Notes: a model not told the origin generated them from the letters alone. Shown: positions 1 through 9,288, counted from the first letter of the stretch. The stretch is DNA of 40,132 nucleotides from Saccharomonospora iraqiensis subsp. paurometabolica YIM 90007 (GCF_000231035.2 NZ_KI912250.1:182595-222726); one strand, 5' to 3'. Translations and numbers: made by a program.

Positions 1-1204
1 GTCCGACACCGATCCGGTGCCCGTCGACGAACCCGGTCGCGCCACGCCCCGGAGTCTCGGTGACCGAGGTGGCGGCGGCGGGGGTGACCCCCGCCCGCTC
101 CGCCGCGTGGACGACGGCGCCGGCCAGCACGTGGAACGAGTACAGCTCGACGCCGGCCGCCTCGGCCAGCAGCCCCTCCGTCGTCCGGCCGGGCGCACGC
201 AGGATCGCGACGACCTCCGGCGCACCGCCGGTCACCGTGCCCGTCTTGTCCATGGTCAGCGCGCCCGCCCGACCGAGCAGCTCCAGTGCGGCACCGCCCT
301 TGACCACGACACCGGACCGGGACGCGCGGGACATTCCGCCGGTCACGGCGATCGGGACCGCGAGCAACAACGGACACGGGGTGGCGGTCACCAGCACCGC
401 CACGGCCCGGGTGGGCTCACCGGTCACCAGCCACGCGACGGCGGCGATCAGCAGCGCGGCCGGCAGGAACCAGGCGGCGACCCGGTCCGCCAGCCGGGCC
501 ACCGGTGCCGTGGCCGCGGCGGCCTGCTCGGCGAGCCGCACGACACCCGAATAGGTGCTCGCCTCCGCCGTGGCCGTGGCCCGCAGATCGACGGCCGCAC
601 CGGCGTTCACCACGCCGCTGCGCACCGGCTCGCCGGAGGAGCGGGAGACCGGTGCGGCCTCCCCGCTCAACGCCGACTCGTCGAACACGGCGTCCGCGTC
701 CAGCAGGCCGTCGACCGGCACGATCTCCCCGGGCAGTACGACCACGCGCGCGCCGACCGCGACCTCGCCGACCGGGAGACTCACCACCGTGTCGTCCCGC
801 CGCACGTGCGCCCGGGTCGGTGCCCGCTCCAGCAGGGCCGACAGGTCCCGGCCGGCACGGCGTCGCGCCGCGGTCTCCAGCATCCGGCCGGTGGCCACCA
901 TCACCCCGACGATCGCGCCCGCGAGGTACTCCCCCACCGCGAGCGTGCCACCGAGCGACAGCACCGCCAGCCAGTCCGCGCCCCACCGACCCCGCCACAG
1001 GTCGGCCAGCACCCACACGAGCGTCGGCACCAACGCCACGACGTCCGCCGCCGCCCACAGGACGTCGGCGACGTCCGCCCCGGACAACCGGGCCAGGCCA
1101 CCGGCGGCCAGCAGAGCCGCGATCACGGCCAGCAGGAGCGTCTCCGGGGAGAGGAACCTCCGCACCCGGTCGTCCGCCCCCGCGAGGGCCCTGATCCCCG
1201 TCAC
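1..1204 (-). CDS. Heavy-metal P-type (P1B) ATPase, TPC-motif type, 3' end outside window
   Basis: Membrane ATPase that should pump a transition-metal ion across the cytoplasmic membrane. About 401 residues are visible; the C-terminal part lies beyond the left edge. Seen: hydrophobic N-terminal helices with no N-terminal metal-binding (HMA) domain, the actuator-domain segment DESALSGEAAPV, the membrane metal site A-T-P-C-P-L-L-L (T275-P276-C277-P278), and the phosphorylated Asp in D-K-T-G-T (D319). TPC instead of CPC or SPC marks one of the less studied P1B subgroups, so the metal cannot be named. The GTG start is the first start codon after an in-frame stop at 1258-1256, but the ribosome site is weak and a start slightly further in is possible. 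It lies downstream of the rhodanese and the Cys-rich gene on the same strand, with a 152-base gap, so it may share their promoter. Confidence 0.9.
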   Translation of the reverse strand, partial: MTGIRALAGADDRVRRFLSPETLLLAVIAALLAAGGLARLSGADVADVLWAAADVVALVPTLVWVLADLWRGRWGADWLAVLSLGGTLAVGEYLAGAIVGVMVATGRMLETAARRRAGRDLSALLERAPTRAHVRRDDTVVSLPVGEVAVGARVVVLPGEIVPVDGLLDADAVFDESALSGEAAPVSRSSGEPVRSGVVNAGAAVDLRATATAEASTYSGVVRLAEQAAAATAPVARLADRVAAWFLPAALLIAAVAWLVTGEPTRAVAVLVTATPCPLLLAVPIAVTGGMSRASRSGVVVKGGAALELLGRAGALTMDKTGTVTGGAPEVVAILRAPGRTTEGLLAEAAGVELYSFHVLAGAVVHAAERAGVTPAAATSVTETPGRGATGFVDGHRIGVG

Positions 1205-1356
1205 ACCGGTCCAGGGTCCGCGCCGCGGGGTCGCGTGGCCAGTGCCACACGTCCCTCAGTGGTGGCCGACGCCGGTGAATGACCGTCCGGCGCGGGTCGG
1301 TCACCTACCGCCCGGGACTCGTCTCCCGGATCCCGCCGGCCACCACGGTGTCCCGG

Positions 1357-1530
1357 TCAGCCGCGACCGAACAGCTTGCGCAGAAACCCGCCTGCGCCGC
1401 CGTTACGGGTCTCCGCGGTGCAGGCGCACCGCTGCGCCTTCGGCACTCCCGCGAGCACCTGTTCCACATGTTGGCCGCATCCGGCGTAGGTCGGCTTACC
1501 GCACGTGCGGCACGCGACACGACGACACAT
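1357..1530 (-). CDS. Small Cys-rich zinc-ribbon-like protein (57 aa)
   Basis: An intact 57-codon gene starting M-C-R-R-V-A-C-R-T-C-G-K. It begins three bases after the rhodanese stop codon and has a perfect AGGAGG ribosome site inside the end of that gene. Cysteines at positions 2, 7, 10, 18, 35 and 37 and His21 (motifs CRTCGK, AGCGQHVEQ, QRCAC) could hold a metal. The C-terminus is basic (FLRKLFGRG). From memory, short proteins with the core TCGKxTxAGCGxHVxxV are widespread in bacteria and lack an assigned function. Coupling to a rhodanese and closeness to a metal ATPase suggest a role in metal or sulfur handling; that is inference. Confidence 0.85.
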   Translation of the reverse strand: MCRRVACRTCGKPTYAGCGQHVEQVLAGVPKAQRCACTAETRNGGAGGFLRKLFGRG

Positions 1531-1533
1531 GGT

Positions 1534-1851
1534 TCACCCCTCCTGTTCGACCTGGTGACCGGCCTCGCTCCAGTCCACCGTGCCGCCGGCGACCGAGACC
1601 GCCCGCGCACCGGCGGCGTTCATCGCCTCCGCCGCGGTCAGGCTGCGCCGTCCGGAACGGCAGATCACGTGCACCTCCTCGCCGGTGAACCGGCCGGGGG
1701 AGGCCAGCACGTCCTCCAGGGGCACGTTCACCGCGCCCGGAACGTGCCCGGACGCGAACTCCTCCGGGGAACGCACATCGATCACCCGGCTCCCCTGCCG
1801 CCACACGGCGGCGAAGTCGTGCACACCGATCTCCGGTACCTGTTCGGACAT
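1534..1851 (-). CDS. Single-domain rhodanese (sulfurtransferase)
   Basis: Cytoplasmic sulfurtransferase of 105 residues, the usual size for a single rhodanese domain. Seen: the entry motif VIDVRSPEEFASGHVPGA, the conserved GAVNVPL, and the active-site loop C-R-S-G-R-R-S whose Cys would carry the persulfide. The ATG start follows an AGGAGGAGCG ribosome site; longer upstream frames read into the antisense of the aldolase gene. It is the first gene of the leftward operon, translationally close to the Cys-rich gene, and lies just downstream of a CsoR-family-like operator, so it may answer to copper or to sulfane sulfur. The physiological sulfur donor and acceptor cannot be read from the sequence. 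Confidence 0.92.
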   Translation of the reverse strand: MSEQVPEIGVHDFAAVWRQGSRVIDVRSPEEFASGHVPGAVNVPLEDVLASPGRFTGEEVHVICRSGRRSLTAAEAMNAAGARAVSVAGGTVDWSEAGHQVEQEG

Positions 1852-1906
1852 CGCTCCTCCTCCAGTGGTCGGGGCGCCGAGGCCGCGGGGCCCCGGCCTG
1901 GTCGAT

Positions 1907-1924
1907 GATACCCCCCGGGGTATC
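1907..1924. promoter_or_regulatory. CsoR-family-like operator (inverted repeat)
   Basis: Perfect inverted repeat GATACCCC-CC-GGGGTATC in the 201-base gap between the divergent rhodanese and fbaB genes. The TACCCC/GGGGTA half-sites with a short centre match the known operator type of the CsoR/RcnR/CstR repressor family, whose members sense Cu(I), Ni/Co, formaldehyde or persulfide. The repeat is 55 bases from the rhodanese start and 128 from the fbaB start, so the rhodanese operon is the better target. No CsoR-family repressor gene lies in the window. Confidence 0.7.
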
Positions 1925-2052
1925 TGTCGGAGACGTCCGGGGCCGTCCGGGCGCACCCGGTTTGCGCAGGCCGGACCCGGGTAACACGCGACCAGCGGAA
2001 ATCCGGCCCGAGCGCGGAGCCGACACGACAGCGACCGGAGGGGGGCGGAAGT

Positions 2053-3108
2053 TTGGCGACCGACCTCGCCGCGGTGCTGGGCGACGATGCCGAGCAGCTG
2101 CTGCACCACGAGTGCGGGAGCATGCCGAAGGACGACCTGCACCTGCCCGGGCCGGACTTCCTCGACCGGATCTGGCAGGACTCCGACCGCGGCCCGCGCG
2201 TCCTGCGCAGTCTCGCGACGCTGACCGGGCACGGCAGGCTCGGCGGGAGCGGCTACCTGTCGATCCTCCCCGTCGATCAGGGCGTGGAACACTCCGGCGC
2301 GTCCGCGTTCGCGCCGAATCCCCGGTACTTCGACCCGGAGAACATCGTCCGGCTCGCCCTGGAGGGCGGGTGCAACGCGGTGGCGTCCACCCTGGGGGTG
2401 CTCGGCTCCGTGGCCCGCCGGTACGCGCACCGGATCCCGATGATCCTGAAACTGAACCACAACGAACTGCTCACCTACCCGAACATCCACGACCAGACGC
2501 TGTTCGCCTCGGTGCGCCAGGCGTTCGACCTCGGTGCCGTGGCGGTGGGGGCGACGGTGTACTGGGGCGCCGAGGTCTCCCGCCGGGAACTCACCGAGAT
2601 CAGCGCGGCGTTCGCGGAGGCGCACTCACTGGGCATGGCCACGGTCCTGTGGTGCTACACCCGCAACCCGGCGTTCGCGACCGACGACGCCGACTACCAC
2701 GTCGCGGCCGACCTGACCGGGCAGGCCAACCACCTGGGCGTGACGTTGGAAGCGGACCTGGTGAAACAGAAACTCCCGGAGAACAACGGCGGATACCCCG
2801 CCCTGTCGTTCGGGAAGACACATCCGGCGGTGTACGACCGCTACATCGGGGACAACCCGATCGACCGCTGCCGCTGGCAGGTGCTGAACAGCTACGCGGG
2901 GCGGGTCGGGATGATCAATTCCGGCGGAGCTTCCTCCGGCGCCTCCGACCTGCACGACGCGGTCCGCACGGCGGTCGTCAACAAGCGGGCGGGCGGGATG
3001 GGCGTCATCGCCGGCCGCAAGGTGTTCCAACGCCCGGTGGACGAGGGGATCGACCTGCTGCACGCCATCCAGGACGTCTATCTCGACTCCACCGTCACCG
3101 TCGCGTGA
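2053..3108 (+). CDS. fbaB: Class I fructose-bisphosphate aldolase (FbaB type)
   Basis: Cytoplasmic aldolase that reversibly joins glyceraldehyde-3-phosphate and dihydroxyacetone phosphate to fructose-1,6-bisphosphate through a lysine Schiff base. The 351-residue protein follows Escherichia coli FbaB over its whole length as I remember that sequence ([55 protein letters not shown]). Lys238 in ADLVKQK is the likely Schiff-base residue. The TTG start is chosen because the N-terminus then aligns with FbaB and a GGAGGGGGGCGG ribosome site precedes it. It heads a co-directional set with a GH65 phosphorylase, PEP synthase and PGK; most actinomycetes also carry a class II aldolase for glycolysis, so this copy probably works in the gluconeogenic direction or under special conditions. 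Confidence 0.95.
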   Translation: MATDLAAVLGDDAEQLLHHECGSMPKDDLHLPGPDFLDRIWQDSDRGPRVLRSLATLTGHGRLGGSGYLSILPVDQGVEHSGASAFAPNPRYFDPENIVRLALEGGCNAVASTLGVLGSVARRYAHRIPMILKLNHNELLTYPNIHDQTLFASVRQAFDLGAVAVGATVYWGAEVSRRELTEISAAFAEAHSLGMATVLWCYTRNPAFATDDADYHVAADLTGQANHLGVTLEADLVKQKLPENNGGYPALSFGKTHPAVYDRYIGDNPIDRCRWQVLNSYAGRVGMINSGGASSGASDLHDAVRTAVVNKRAGGMGVIAGRKVFQRPVDEGIDLLHAIQDVYLDSTVTVA

Positions 3109-3151
3109 GTCCGGTTCCCCCGGGGCGTCACAGGACAGGAGAAGGACCCGA

Positions 3152-5539
3152 GTGAGTGAGTGGAGCCTGCGCTACACCGGCTACGCCCCGGCCGAGGAAC
3201 GGCTACGCGAGGCGCTGTGCACCGTCGGCAACGGCTATCTGGCCACCCGCGGCGCGGCCCCGGAAGCCACGGCCGACGGCACCCACTACCCGGGCACCTA
3301 CGCCGCCGGGGTGTACAACCGGCTGCGCAGTGACGTGGCCGGCACCAGTGTCGAGAACGAGTGCCTGGTGAACCTGCCGAACTGGCTGCCGGTGACCTTC
3401 CGGGTCGACGACGGCCCCTGGTTCACCCCGGACTCGGTGGAATTGCTGGAGTACCGCCAGTACCTCGATCTGCGTCGGGCGCTGCTGGTGCGCCACCTCC
3501 GGTTCCGGGATCCCGCGGGGCGCACCACGACGGTCACCCAGCGCCGGTTCGCGCACATGCGGCTCCCGCACGTCTGCGCCCTGGAGACCACGGTGGCGGC
3601 GCACGACTGGTCCGGCCGCCTGGAATTCCGCTCCGGCCTCGACGGAGGCGTCGACAACAGCCTCGTGGAACGCTACCGCGACCTCGCGGGACAGCACCTG
3701 GAATTCGTCGCCGCACGGGAACTGCCCGGTACCGGTGTGCTGCTGGAAACGGTGACCAACCAGTCCCGGATCCCGGTGGCGATGGCGGCGGGCAACACGG
3801 TGCGTGTCCGAGACAGACCGGGCACGGACGGACACCGCCTCGTCACGGACGGCCCGTGGATCGGGCACGACCTCGCCGTCGACGTGACCGCAGGACAGTC
3901 GGTGACCCTGGAGAAGACCGTCACGGTCTACACCGGACGGGACCGGGCGATCTCCGAACCCGCCGTCGAGGCCGTCCGCTGGCTCCCCCGGCTCGGCCCG
4001 TTCGACACCCTGCTGGAAAGTCACACACTGGCCTGGGCCCATTTGTGGGACCGCTTCCACCTCGACCTGGAGAACCGGCCGGAGGAACTGCGCGTCATCC
4101 GGCTGCACCTGCTGCACCTGCTGCAGACGGTCTCGCCCAACACGGCCGAACTGGACGCCGGCGTCCCCGCCCGGGGGCTGCACGGGGAGGCCTACCGCGG
4201 GCACGTGCTGTGGGACGAGCTGTTCGTGTTCCCGCTGCTGAACCTCCGGCTGCCCGCGCTGACCCGGTCCCTGCTGCGCTACCGCCATCGGCGACTGCCC
4301 GAGGCGCTCCAGGCGGCGCGCGAGCACGGGCACCGGGGCGCGATGTTCCCCTGGCAGTCCGGCAGCGACGGCCGGGAGGAGAGTCAACGGCTGCACCTCA
4401 ACCCGCGCTCGGGCCGCTGGATCCCCGACCCGACGCGGCGACAGCACCACATCGGGCTCGCCATCGCGCACAACTGCTGGCAGTACTACCAGGCCACGGG
4501 CGACCGGGAGTTCCTCACCCACCACGGGGCCGAGATGCTGATCGAGATCGCCCGGTTCTGGTCCGACCTGGCCACCTACGACCGGGCCCGCGACCGGTAT
4601 GTCATCCGTGGCGTGATGGGCCCGGACGAGTTCCACTCCGGATACCCGGACGCGCCCGGCGCGGGGGTGGACAACAACACCTACACCAATGTCCTGACCG
4701 TGTGGACCCTGCTCCGGGCGGCGGAGGCACTGGAGACGCTGCCCGACCGGGTCCGCTCGGAACTGGTGCAGCGACTCGATCTGCGGCCCGAGGAGCTCCA
4801 GCGGTGGGACGACATCAGCCGCGGCATGTTCGTCCCGTTCCACGACGGCGTGCCCAGCCAGTTCGAGGGCTACGCCGACCTCGCGGAGCTGGACTGGGCC
4901 GCCTACCGACGGCGCTACGGCGACATCCAGCGGCTCGACCGGATCCTCGAGGCCGAGAACGACGACGTCAACCGGTACCGGGTCGCCAAGCAGGCCGACG
5001 TGCTGATGCTGTTCTACCTGTTCTCGGCCGACGAACTGGCCGGGCTGTTCCGCCGACTCGGCTACCGGCCCGCCCCGGACACGATCCCCCGCACCATCGA
5101 CTACTACCTCGCCCGCACCACCCACGGCTCCACACTCTCCGCAGTGGTCCACGCCTGGGTACTGGCCCGCTCCCACCGGGAACGCGCGCCGGAGTTCTTC
5201 CGGCACGCACTGGCCTCCGACGTGACCGACATCCAGGGCGGTACCACGGCCGAGGGAATCCACCTCGCGGCCATGGCCGGCAGCGTCGACCTGCTGCAAC
5301 GCTGCTTCTCCGGCCTGGAGACCCGCGGCGACCGGCTGGTGCTCAACCCGTACTGGCCCGAATCACTCGGCACGCTCGAATTCTCCGTCCTCTACCAGGA
5401 GCACCCACTGCACATTCGGGTGAACGGTCGGCGGATCGACGTCGCCGCCGGCACCGGGACGCAGCGTCCGGTCGAGATCGCCTGCCGTGGTGAGACCGCT
5501 CTGCTCGACCCCGGATCCACCGTGCACTTCCCGTGCTGA
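3152..5539 (+). CDS. Glycoside hydrolase family 65 disaccharide phosphorylase
   Basis: 795 residues, full length for the family. GH65 enzymes mostly phosphorolyse alpha-glucosides such as maltose, trehalose, kojibiose or nigerose to beta-glucose-1-phosphate. Seen: an N-terminal beta-sandwich region with GNGYLATRG, then the catalytic (alpha/alpha)6 barrel with RGLHGEAYRGHVLWDELF, the general-acid Glu493 in G-P-D-E-F-H, KQADVLMLFY, and T-H-G-S-T-L-S, the phosphate-binding motif that separates phosphorylases from hydrolases of the family. A short C-terminal beta domain follows. The gene lies 43 bases after fbaB, with an AGGAGAAGG ribosome site before the GTG start, and 25 bases before ppsA. The substrate cannot be assigned without a phylogeny; trehalose or kojibiose are reasonable guesses. 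Confidence 0.9.
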   Translation: MSEWSLRYTGYAPAEERLREALCTVGNGYLATRGAAPEATADGTHYPGTYAAGVYNRLRSDVAGTSVENECLVNLPNWLPVTFRVDDGPWFTPDSVELLEYRQYLDLRRALLVRHLRFRDPAGRTTTVTQRRFAHMRLPHVCALETTVAAHDWSGRLEFRSGLDGGVDNSLVERYRDLAGQHLEFVAARELPGTGVLLETVTNQSRIPVAMAAGNTVRVRDRPGTDGHRLVTDGPWIGHDLAVDVTAGQSVTLEKTVTVYTGRDRAISEPAVEAVRWLPRLGPFDTLLESHTLAWAHLWDRFHLDLENRPEELRVIRLHLLHLLQTVSPNTAELDAGVPARGLHGEAYRGHVLWDELFVFPLLNLRLPALTRSLLRYRHRRLPEALQAAREHGHRGAMFPWQSGSDGREESQRLHLNPRSGRWIPDPTRRQHHIGLAIAHNCWQYYQATGDREFLTHHGAEMLIEIARFWSDLATYDRARDRYVIRGVMGPDEFHSGYPDAPGAGVDNNTYTNVLTVWTLLRAAEALETLPDRVRSELVQRLDLRPEELQRWDDISRGMFVPFHDGVPSQFEGYADLAELDWAAYRRRYGDIQRLDRILEAENDDVNRYRVAKQADVLMLFYLFSADELAGLFRRLGYRPAPDTIPRTIDYYLARTTHGSTLSAVVHAWVLARSHRERAPEFFRHALASDVTDIQGGTTAEGIHLAAMAGSVDLLQRCFSGLETRGDRLVLNPYWPESLGTLEFSVLYQEHPLHIRVNGRRIDVAAGTGTQRPVEIACRGETALLDPGSTVHFPC

Positions 5540-5564
5540 GCCCACCGTGTGGAAGGAGTTCACC

Positions 5565-7994
5565 ATGGCACGGCCGAGTCTGGTCGAGCCCTTCGCGGAC
5601 CTCTCCGCCGCCGACACCGCCCTGGTCGGCGGGAAGAACGCCGCGCTCGGCGAGTTGATCGCCAACCTCACCCCGCACGGGATCCGGGTGCCGGACGGGT
5701 TCGCCACCACGACGGCGGCATACCGGGAACTACTGGACACCGGCGACCTGCGCGCCCGGATCGGCCGGCGGATCGAGGCCCTGCACGAGGGTGCCGGGCT
5801 CGCCGAGACCGGTGCCGCGATCCGCGGGATGATCCTCGCAACGGAGCTGCCGCCCCGGCTCGTCGACGCGGTCACCACCGCCTACACCGCCCTCGGCGAG
5901 CGCCTGGGACGCACGGATCCGGACGTGGCGGTCCGCAGCAGCGCCACCGCCGAGGACCTGCCCGAAGCCAGCTTCGCCGGGCAGCAGGAGAGCTTCCTCA
6001 ACATCACCGGAGCACGGGCACTGCTCGACGCCTGCCTGCGGTGCTACGCCTCGCTGTTCACCGACCGGGCGATCAACTACCGGGAACACCACGGCTTCGA
6101 CCACCTGCGGGTCGCCCTCTCCGTGGGGGTGCAGCAAATGGTTCGCGCCGACCGGGCCGGTGCCGGGGTGATGTTCTCGCTGGACACCGACAGCGGCTTC
6201 CCGCGCGTGGTCCTCGTCAACGCCGCGTGGGGACTCGGGGAGTCCGTGGTCTCCGGGGCCGTGGATCCGGACGAGTACCTGGTCTTCAAGCCGCTGGTGG
6301 ACGAAGCCGGGGCGAATCCGGTGATCGCCAAGGAGACCGGCGGTAAACAGTCCAAGGTGGTCTCCCGCACCACGGGTGCCGAACCCACTGTGAGCGTACC
6401 GACGACGGAGGACGAACGGGCCGGTCTCGTCCTCACCGACAGCGAGATCCGGCAACTCGCCCGGTGGGCGGTCCGCGTGGAGCGGCACTACGACACACCC
6501 ATGGACATGGAGTGGGCCAAGGACGGCGACACCGGCGAACTGCACCTGGTGCAGGCCCGCCCGGAGACGGTGCAGACCCGCAGGCGTCCCTCGACGCTGC
6601 GCTCGTACCGGCTCACCGGAACCGGGCACGCCGCCCCGCTGGTCACCGGCCTCGCGATCGGCGAGGCCATCGCGGCCGGCACCGCGTGTGTGCTGCGCAG
6701 TGCCGCGGAGATCGACCGCTTCGTGGACGGCGCCGTCCTCGTCACCGGCACCACCGACCCCGACTGGGAACCGGTCATGAAGCGCGCCGCCGCCCTCGTC
6801 ACCGACCACGGCGGGCGCACCTCGCACGCGGCCATCGTGAGCCGGGAACTCGGGCTCGGCGCCGTGGTCGGCACCGGTGACGCCACCGGGAGGATCCCCG
6901 ACGGCCGGGCGATCACCGTGTCCTGCGCCGAGGGTGAGCGAGGGGTCGTCTACCCCGGAACCCTCGACTTCGAGGAGCGGGAGATCGAGCTCACCGACAT
7001 CCCCACCACCCGGACCCGGCTGATGCTCACCATGGCCGACCCGGGGGCGGCCCTGCGCTGGTGGCGGCTGCCCGCCGACGGCGTCGGCCTGGCCCGCATG
7101 GAGTTCGTCATCAACAACCACATCCGGGTCCACCCGATGGCGTTGGTCCACCCCGAGCGGACCGATGCCGGGACCCGGGAGCGGATCGCCGCGCTGACCC
7201 GCGGATACCGGGACAGGACCGAGTTCTTCGTCGACCGCCTCGCGTACGGCATCGCCCGCATCGCGGCCGCGTGGTGGCCGGCGCCCGTCGTCGTGCGGAC
7301 CAGTGACTTCAAGACCAACGAATACGCCCGACTGCTCGGTGGCGCACCGTTCGAACCGGCCGAGCAGAACCCCATGCTCGGCTGGCGCGGCGCCAGCCGA
7401 TACCACGACGACGGCTACCGGGAAGGTTTCGCGCTCGAATGCCGCGCACTGCGCCGCGTCCGGGACGAGATGGGCCTGACGAACACGGTCGTGATGATCC
7501 CGTTCTGCCGGACCCTCACCGAAGCCGACCGGGTGCTGGAGACCCTGGCGGACCACGGCCTGCGCCGGGGTGCGAACGGCCTTGCCGTGTACGTGATGGT
7601 GGAGATCCCGGCGAACGTGCTCCTCGCCGACGACTTCGCGCGGCGCTTCGACGGCTTCTCGATCGGCAGCAACGACCTCACCCAGCTCACCCTCGGTGTC
7701 GACCGCGACTCCGAACGGCTCGCCGGGCTGTTCGACGAACGGGATCCGGCGGTCGTGCGCAGCATCCGCACCGTGATCGAGGCCGCCCACCGCCACGGCC
7801 GCGAGGTCGGGCTCTGCGGCCAGCGGCCCAGCGACGACCCCGAGTTCGCCCGACTGCTGGTCGATGCGGGGATCGACTCCGTCTCCGTGGCCCCCGACAG
7901 CTTCCTCCGCGTCAAGAACACGATCGCGGCCGGCGAGCGCCGCGCACCGGAAGGAGACCCCGATGCCGCAGACCCGGTTGCCCGCCCTCGATGA
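5565..7994 (+). CDS. ppsA: Phosphoenolpyruvate synthase (pyruvate, water dikinase)
   Basis: Converts pyruvate and ATP to phosphoenolpyruvate, AMP and phosphate, the entry step of gluconeogenesis from C3 compounds. 809 residues, the usual length. Domain order: N-terminal ATP-grasp/PPDK domain (GGKNAALGELI, VRSSATAEDLPEASFAGQQ, QARPETVQ), the phosphohistidine swivel domain with His421 in GGRTSHAAIVSREL, and the C-terminal PEP-binding barrel (GLARMEF, FKTNEYARLLGG, SIGSNDLTQLTLGVDRDS, and Cys751 in GLCGQRPSDDPEF). The ATG follows an AAGGAG site; a longer frame upstream overlaps the GH65 gene and is not needed. The last 32 bases overlap the pgk start, so the two are translationally linked. Pyruvate phosphate dikinase and rifampicin phosphotransferase were considered; the domain order and the C-terminal motifs favour PEP synthase. 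Confidence 0.95.
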   Translation: MARPSLVEPFADLSAADTALVGGKNAALGELIANLTPHGIRVPDGFATTTAAYRELLDTGDLRARIGRRIEALHEGAGLAETGAAIRGMILATELPPRLVDAVTTAYTALGERLGRTDPDVAVRSSATAEDLPEASFAGQQESFLNITGARALLDACLRCYASLFTDRAINYREHHGFDHLRVALSVGVQQMVRADRAGAGVMFSLDTDSGFPRVVLVNAAWGLGESVVSGAVDPDEYLVFKPLVDEAGANPVIAKETGGKQSKVVSRTTGAEPTVSVPTTEDERAGLVLTDSEIRQLARWAVRVERHYDTPMDMEWAKDGDTGELHLVQARPETVQTRRRPSTLRSYRLTGTGHAAPLVTGLAIGEAIAAGTACVLRSAAEIDRFVDGAVLVTGTTDPDWEPVMKRAAALVTDHGGRTSHAAIVSRELGLGAVVGTGDATGRIPDGRAITVSCAEGERGVVYPGTLDFEEREIELTDIPTTRTRLMLTMADPGAALRWWRLPADGVGLARMEFVINNHIRVHPMALVHPERTDAGTRERIAALTRGYRDRTEFFVDRLAYGIARIAAAWWPAPVVVRTSDFKTNEYARLLGGAPFEPAEQNPMLGWRGASRYHDDGYREGFALECRALRRVRDEMGLTNTVVMIPFCRTLTEADRVLETLADHGLRRGANGLAVYVMVEIPANVLLADDFARRFDGFSIGSNDLTQLTLGVDRDSERLAGLFDERDPAVVRSIRTVIEAAHRHGREVGLCGQRPSDDPEFARLLVDAGIDSVSVAPDSFLRVKNTIAAGERRAPEGDPDAADPVARPR

Positions 7995-9162
7995 ACTCCC
8001 CCTCGAGCCCGGGACCCGCGTCCTGGTCCGGGCCGACCTGAACGTGCCCCTCATCGACGGTCGTGTCGCGGACGACTCCCGCATCCGCGCCGTCCTGCCC
8101 ACCATCCGGTGGCTGCGGGACCACGGTGCCACCGTCCTCGTCTGCTCCCACCTGGGCCGCCCGGAGGGCACCGTCACCCCGGAGCTGTCCCTCGCCCCGG
8201 TCGCCCGGCGGTTGGGTCAGCTGCTCGGCACCACCGTCCGAACGGGTCCGACGGAGATCGTCGGGGACGCGACCACCCGGATCGTCGACCAGGCCGGGCA
8301 CGGAGACGTCGTCCTGCTCGAGAACCTCCGGTTCCATCCGGGCGAGACCGGTGACGACGAACAGTTCGTCCGCGAGCTCGTGCGCCTGGCCGACTGCTAC
8401 GTCAACGACGCCTTCGGTGTCTGCCACCGTCGCCACGCCTCCGTCGTGGGGCCTCCCGGGGCGCTCCCGTCGGCCGCGGGTCCCCTGCTGCGCAAGGAGG
8501 TGGAGGTGCTCACCGGGCTCCGCGAGCGGCCCCGCCGCCCGTTCGTGGCGGTACTGGGCGGCACCCGGGTCACCGAGAAGATCGGAGTCGTGCGGGCCCT
8601 GCTGCCGCACTGCGACCGGATGCTGCTCGGGGGTGCCTTCGCCCTCACGGTCCTCGCCGCCACCGGCCGGGACGTGGGTGACTCGCCGGTCGCCGTGGAC
8701 CGGTTCGACCCGTGCCGGGAGCTGGCCGCCGAGGAACAGGTGGTCCTGCCCACCGACCTCCTCGTCACCGAGCGGCTCGAACCGGACGCCCCGCGCCTCG
8801 CCGTCGGGCTCGGCACGCCGGACACCGTCCCGCACGGGTGGCGCGGCGCCGACATCGGACCGAGCACCACCGAACGGTACGCCGGGGACGCCTTCCGCGC
8901 GGGGACCGTGTTCTGGAACGGGCCCCTGGGCGTGTACGAACACGACGCCTTCTCCCGCGGCACGCGCCGGGTGGCCGACGCGGTCGCGATGTCGACGGCG
9001 TTCACCGTCGCCGCGGGCGGGGACACCGTGGCCGCGCTCCGGCACTGGGACCTGACCGGTCTGGTCGACCACGTGAGCACCGGCGGGGCGGCCTCCCTGG
9101 AACTGCTCGCGCACGGGGACCTGCCCGGCCTGGCCGCACTGCGCACCTCCACCGTGCGGTAG
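7963..9162 (+). CDS. pgk: Phosphoglycerate kinase, divergent copy
   Basis: 399 residues, full PGK length. It catalyses ATP + 3-phosphoglycerate to 1,3-bisphosphoglycerate + ADP. Seen: RADLNVP, DDSRIRAVLPTI, SHLGRPEG, LLENLRF, YVNDAFG, the nucleotide-site motifs WNGPLGVYE, GGDTVAAL and STGGAASLELL. Departures from the usual consensus: GGTRVTEKI for GGAKVSDKI, and STGGAASLE for STGGGASLE. The ATG lies inside the end of ppsA with GGAAGGAG upstream. It is not next to gap or tpiA as the housekeeping pgk of actinomycetes normally is, so it is probably a second, specialised copy that works with the PEP synthase and aldolase of the same operon. Confidence 0.9.
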   Translation: MPQTRLPALDELPLEPGTRVLVRADLNVPLIDGRVADDSRIRAVLPTIRWLRDHGATVLVCSHLGRPEGTVTPELSLAPVARRLGQLLGTTVRTGPTEIVGDATTRIVDQAGHGDVVLLENLRFHPGETGDDEQFVRELVRLADCYVNDAFGVCHRRHASVVGPPGALPSAAGPLLRKEVEVLTGLRERPRRPFVAVLGGTRVTEKIGVVRALLPHCDRMLLGGAFALTVLAATGRDVGDSPVAVDRFDPCRELAAEEQVVLPTDLLVTERLEPDAPRLAVGLGTPDTVPHGWRGADIGPSTTERYAGDAFRAGTVFWNGPLGVYEHDAFSRGTRRVADAVAMSTAFTVAAGGDTVAALRHWDLTGLVDHVSTGGAASLELLAHGDLPGLAALRTSTVR

Positions 9163-9288
9163 CCCCGGCGCCGGTTCCCGGTCACCGGGTCGACGGGTCA
9201 CCGGGCGTCACCCGTGTCGGTGCCGGACTGTGTTTGACTTTCGGCGAGCACGGCCCGGCGACCGACGACGCGGAGGACCCGAAGACCC

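Noticed and set aside
3203-5299. A 698-codon open frame on the minus strand
   Set aside because: Shadow of the GH65 gene in the opposite strand; no ribosome site and no recognisable domain. The same holds for the long frame at 5730-8177 and for the minus-strand extension of the rhodanese frame.
3152-5539. GH65 acid trehalase
   Set aside because: The THGSTLS phosphate-binding motif and single GPDEFH acid indicate a phosphorylase.
5565-7994. Rifampicin phosphotransferase or pyruvate phosphate dikinase
   Set aside because: The order ATP-grasp, His swivel, PEP barrel with GLCGQRPSDDPEF at the end matches PEP synthase; rifampicin phosphotransferase ends with the His domain.
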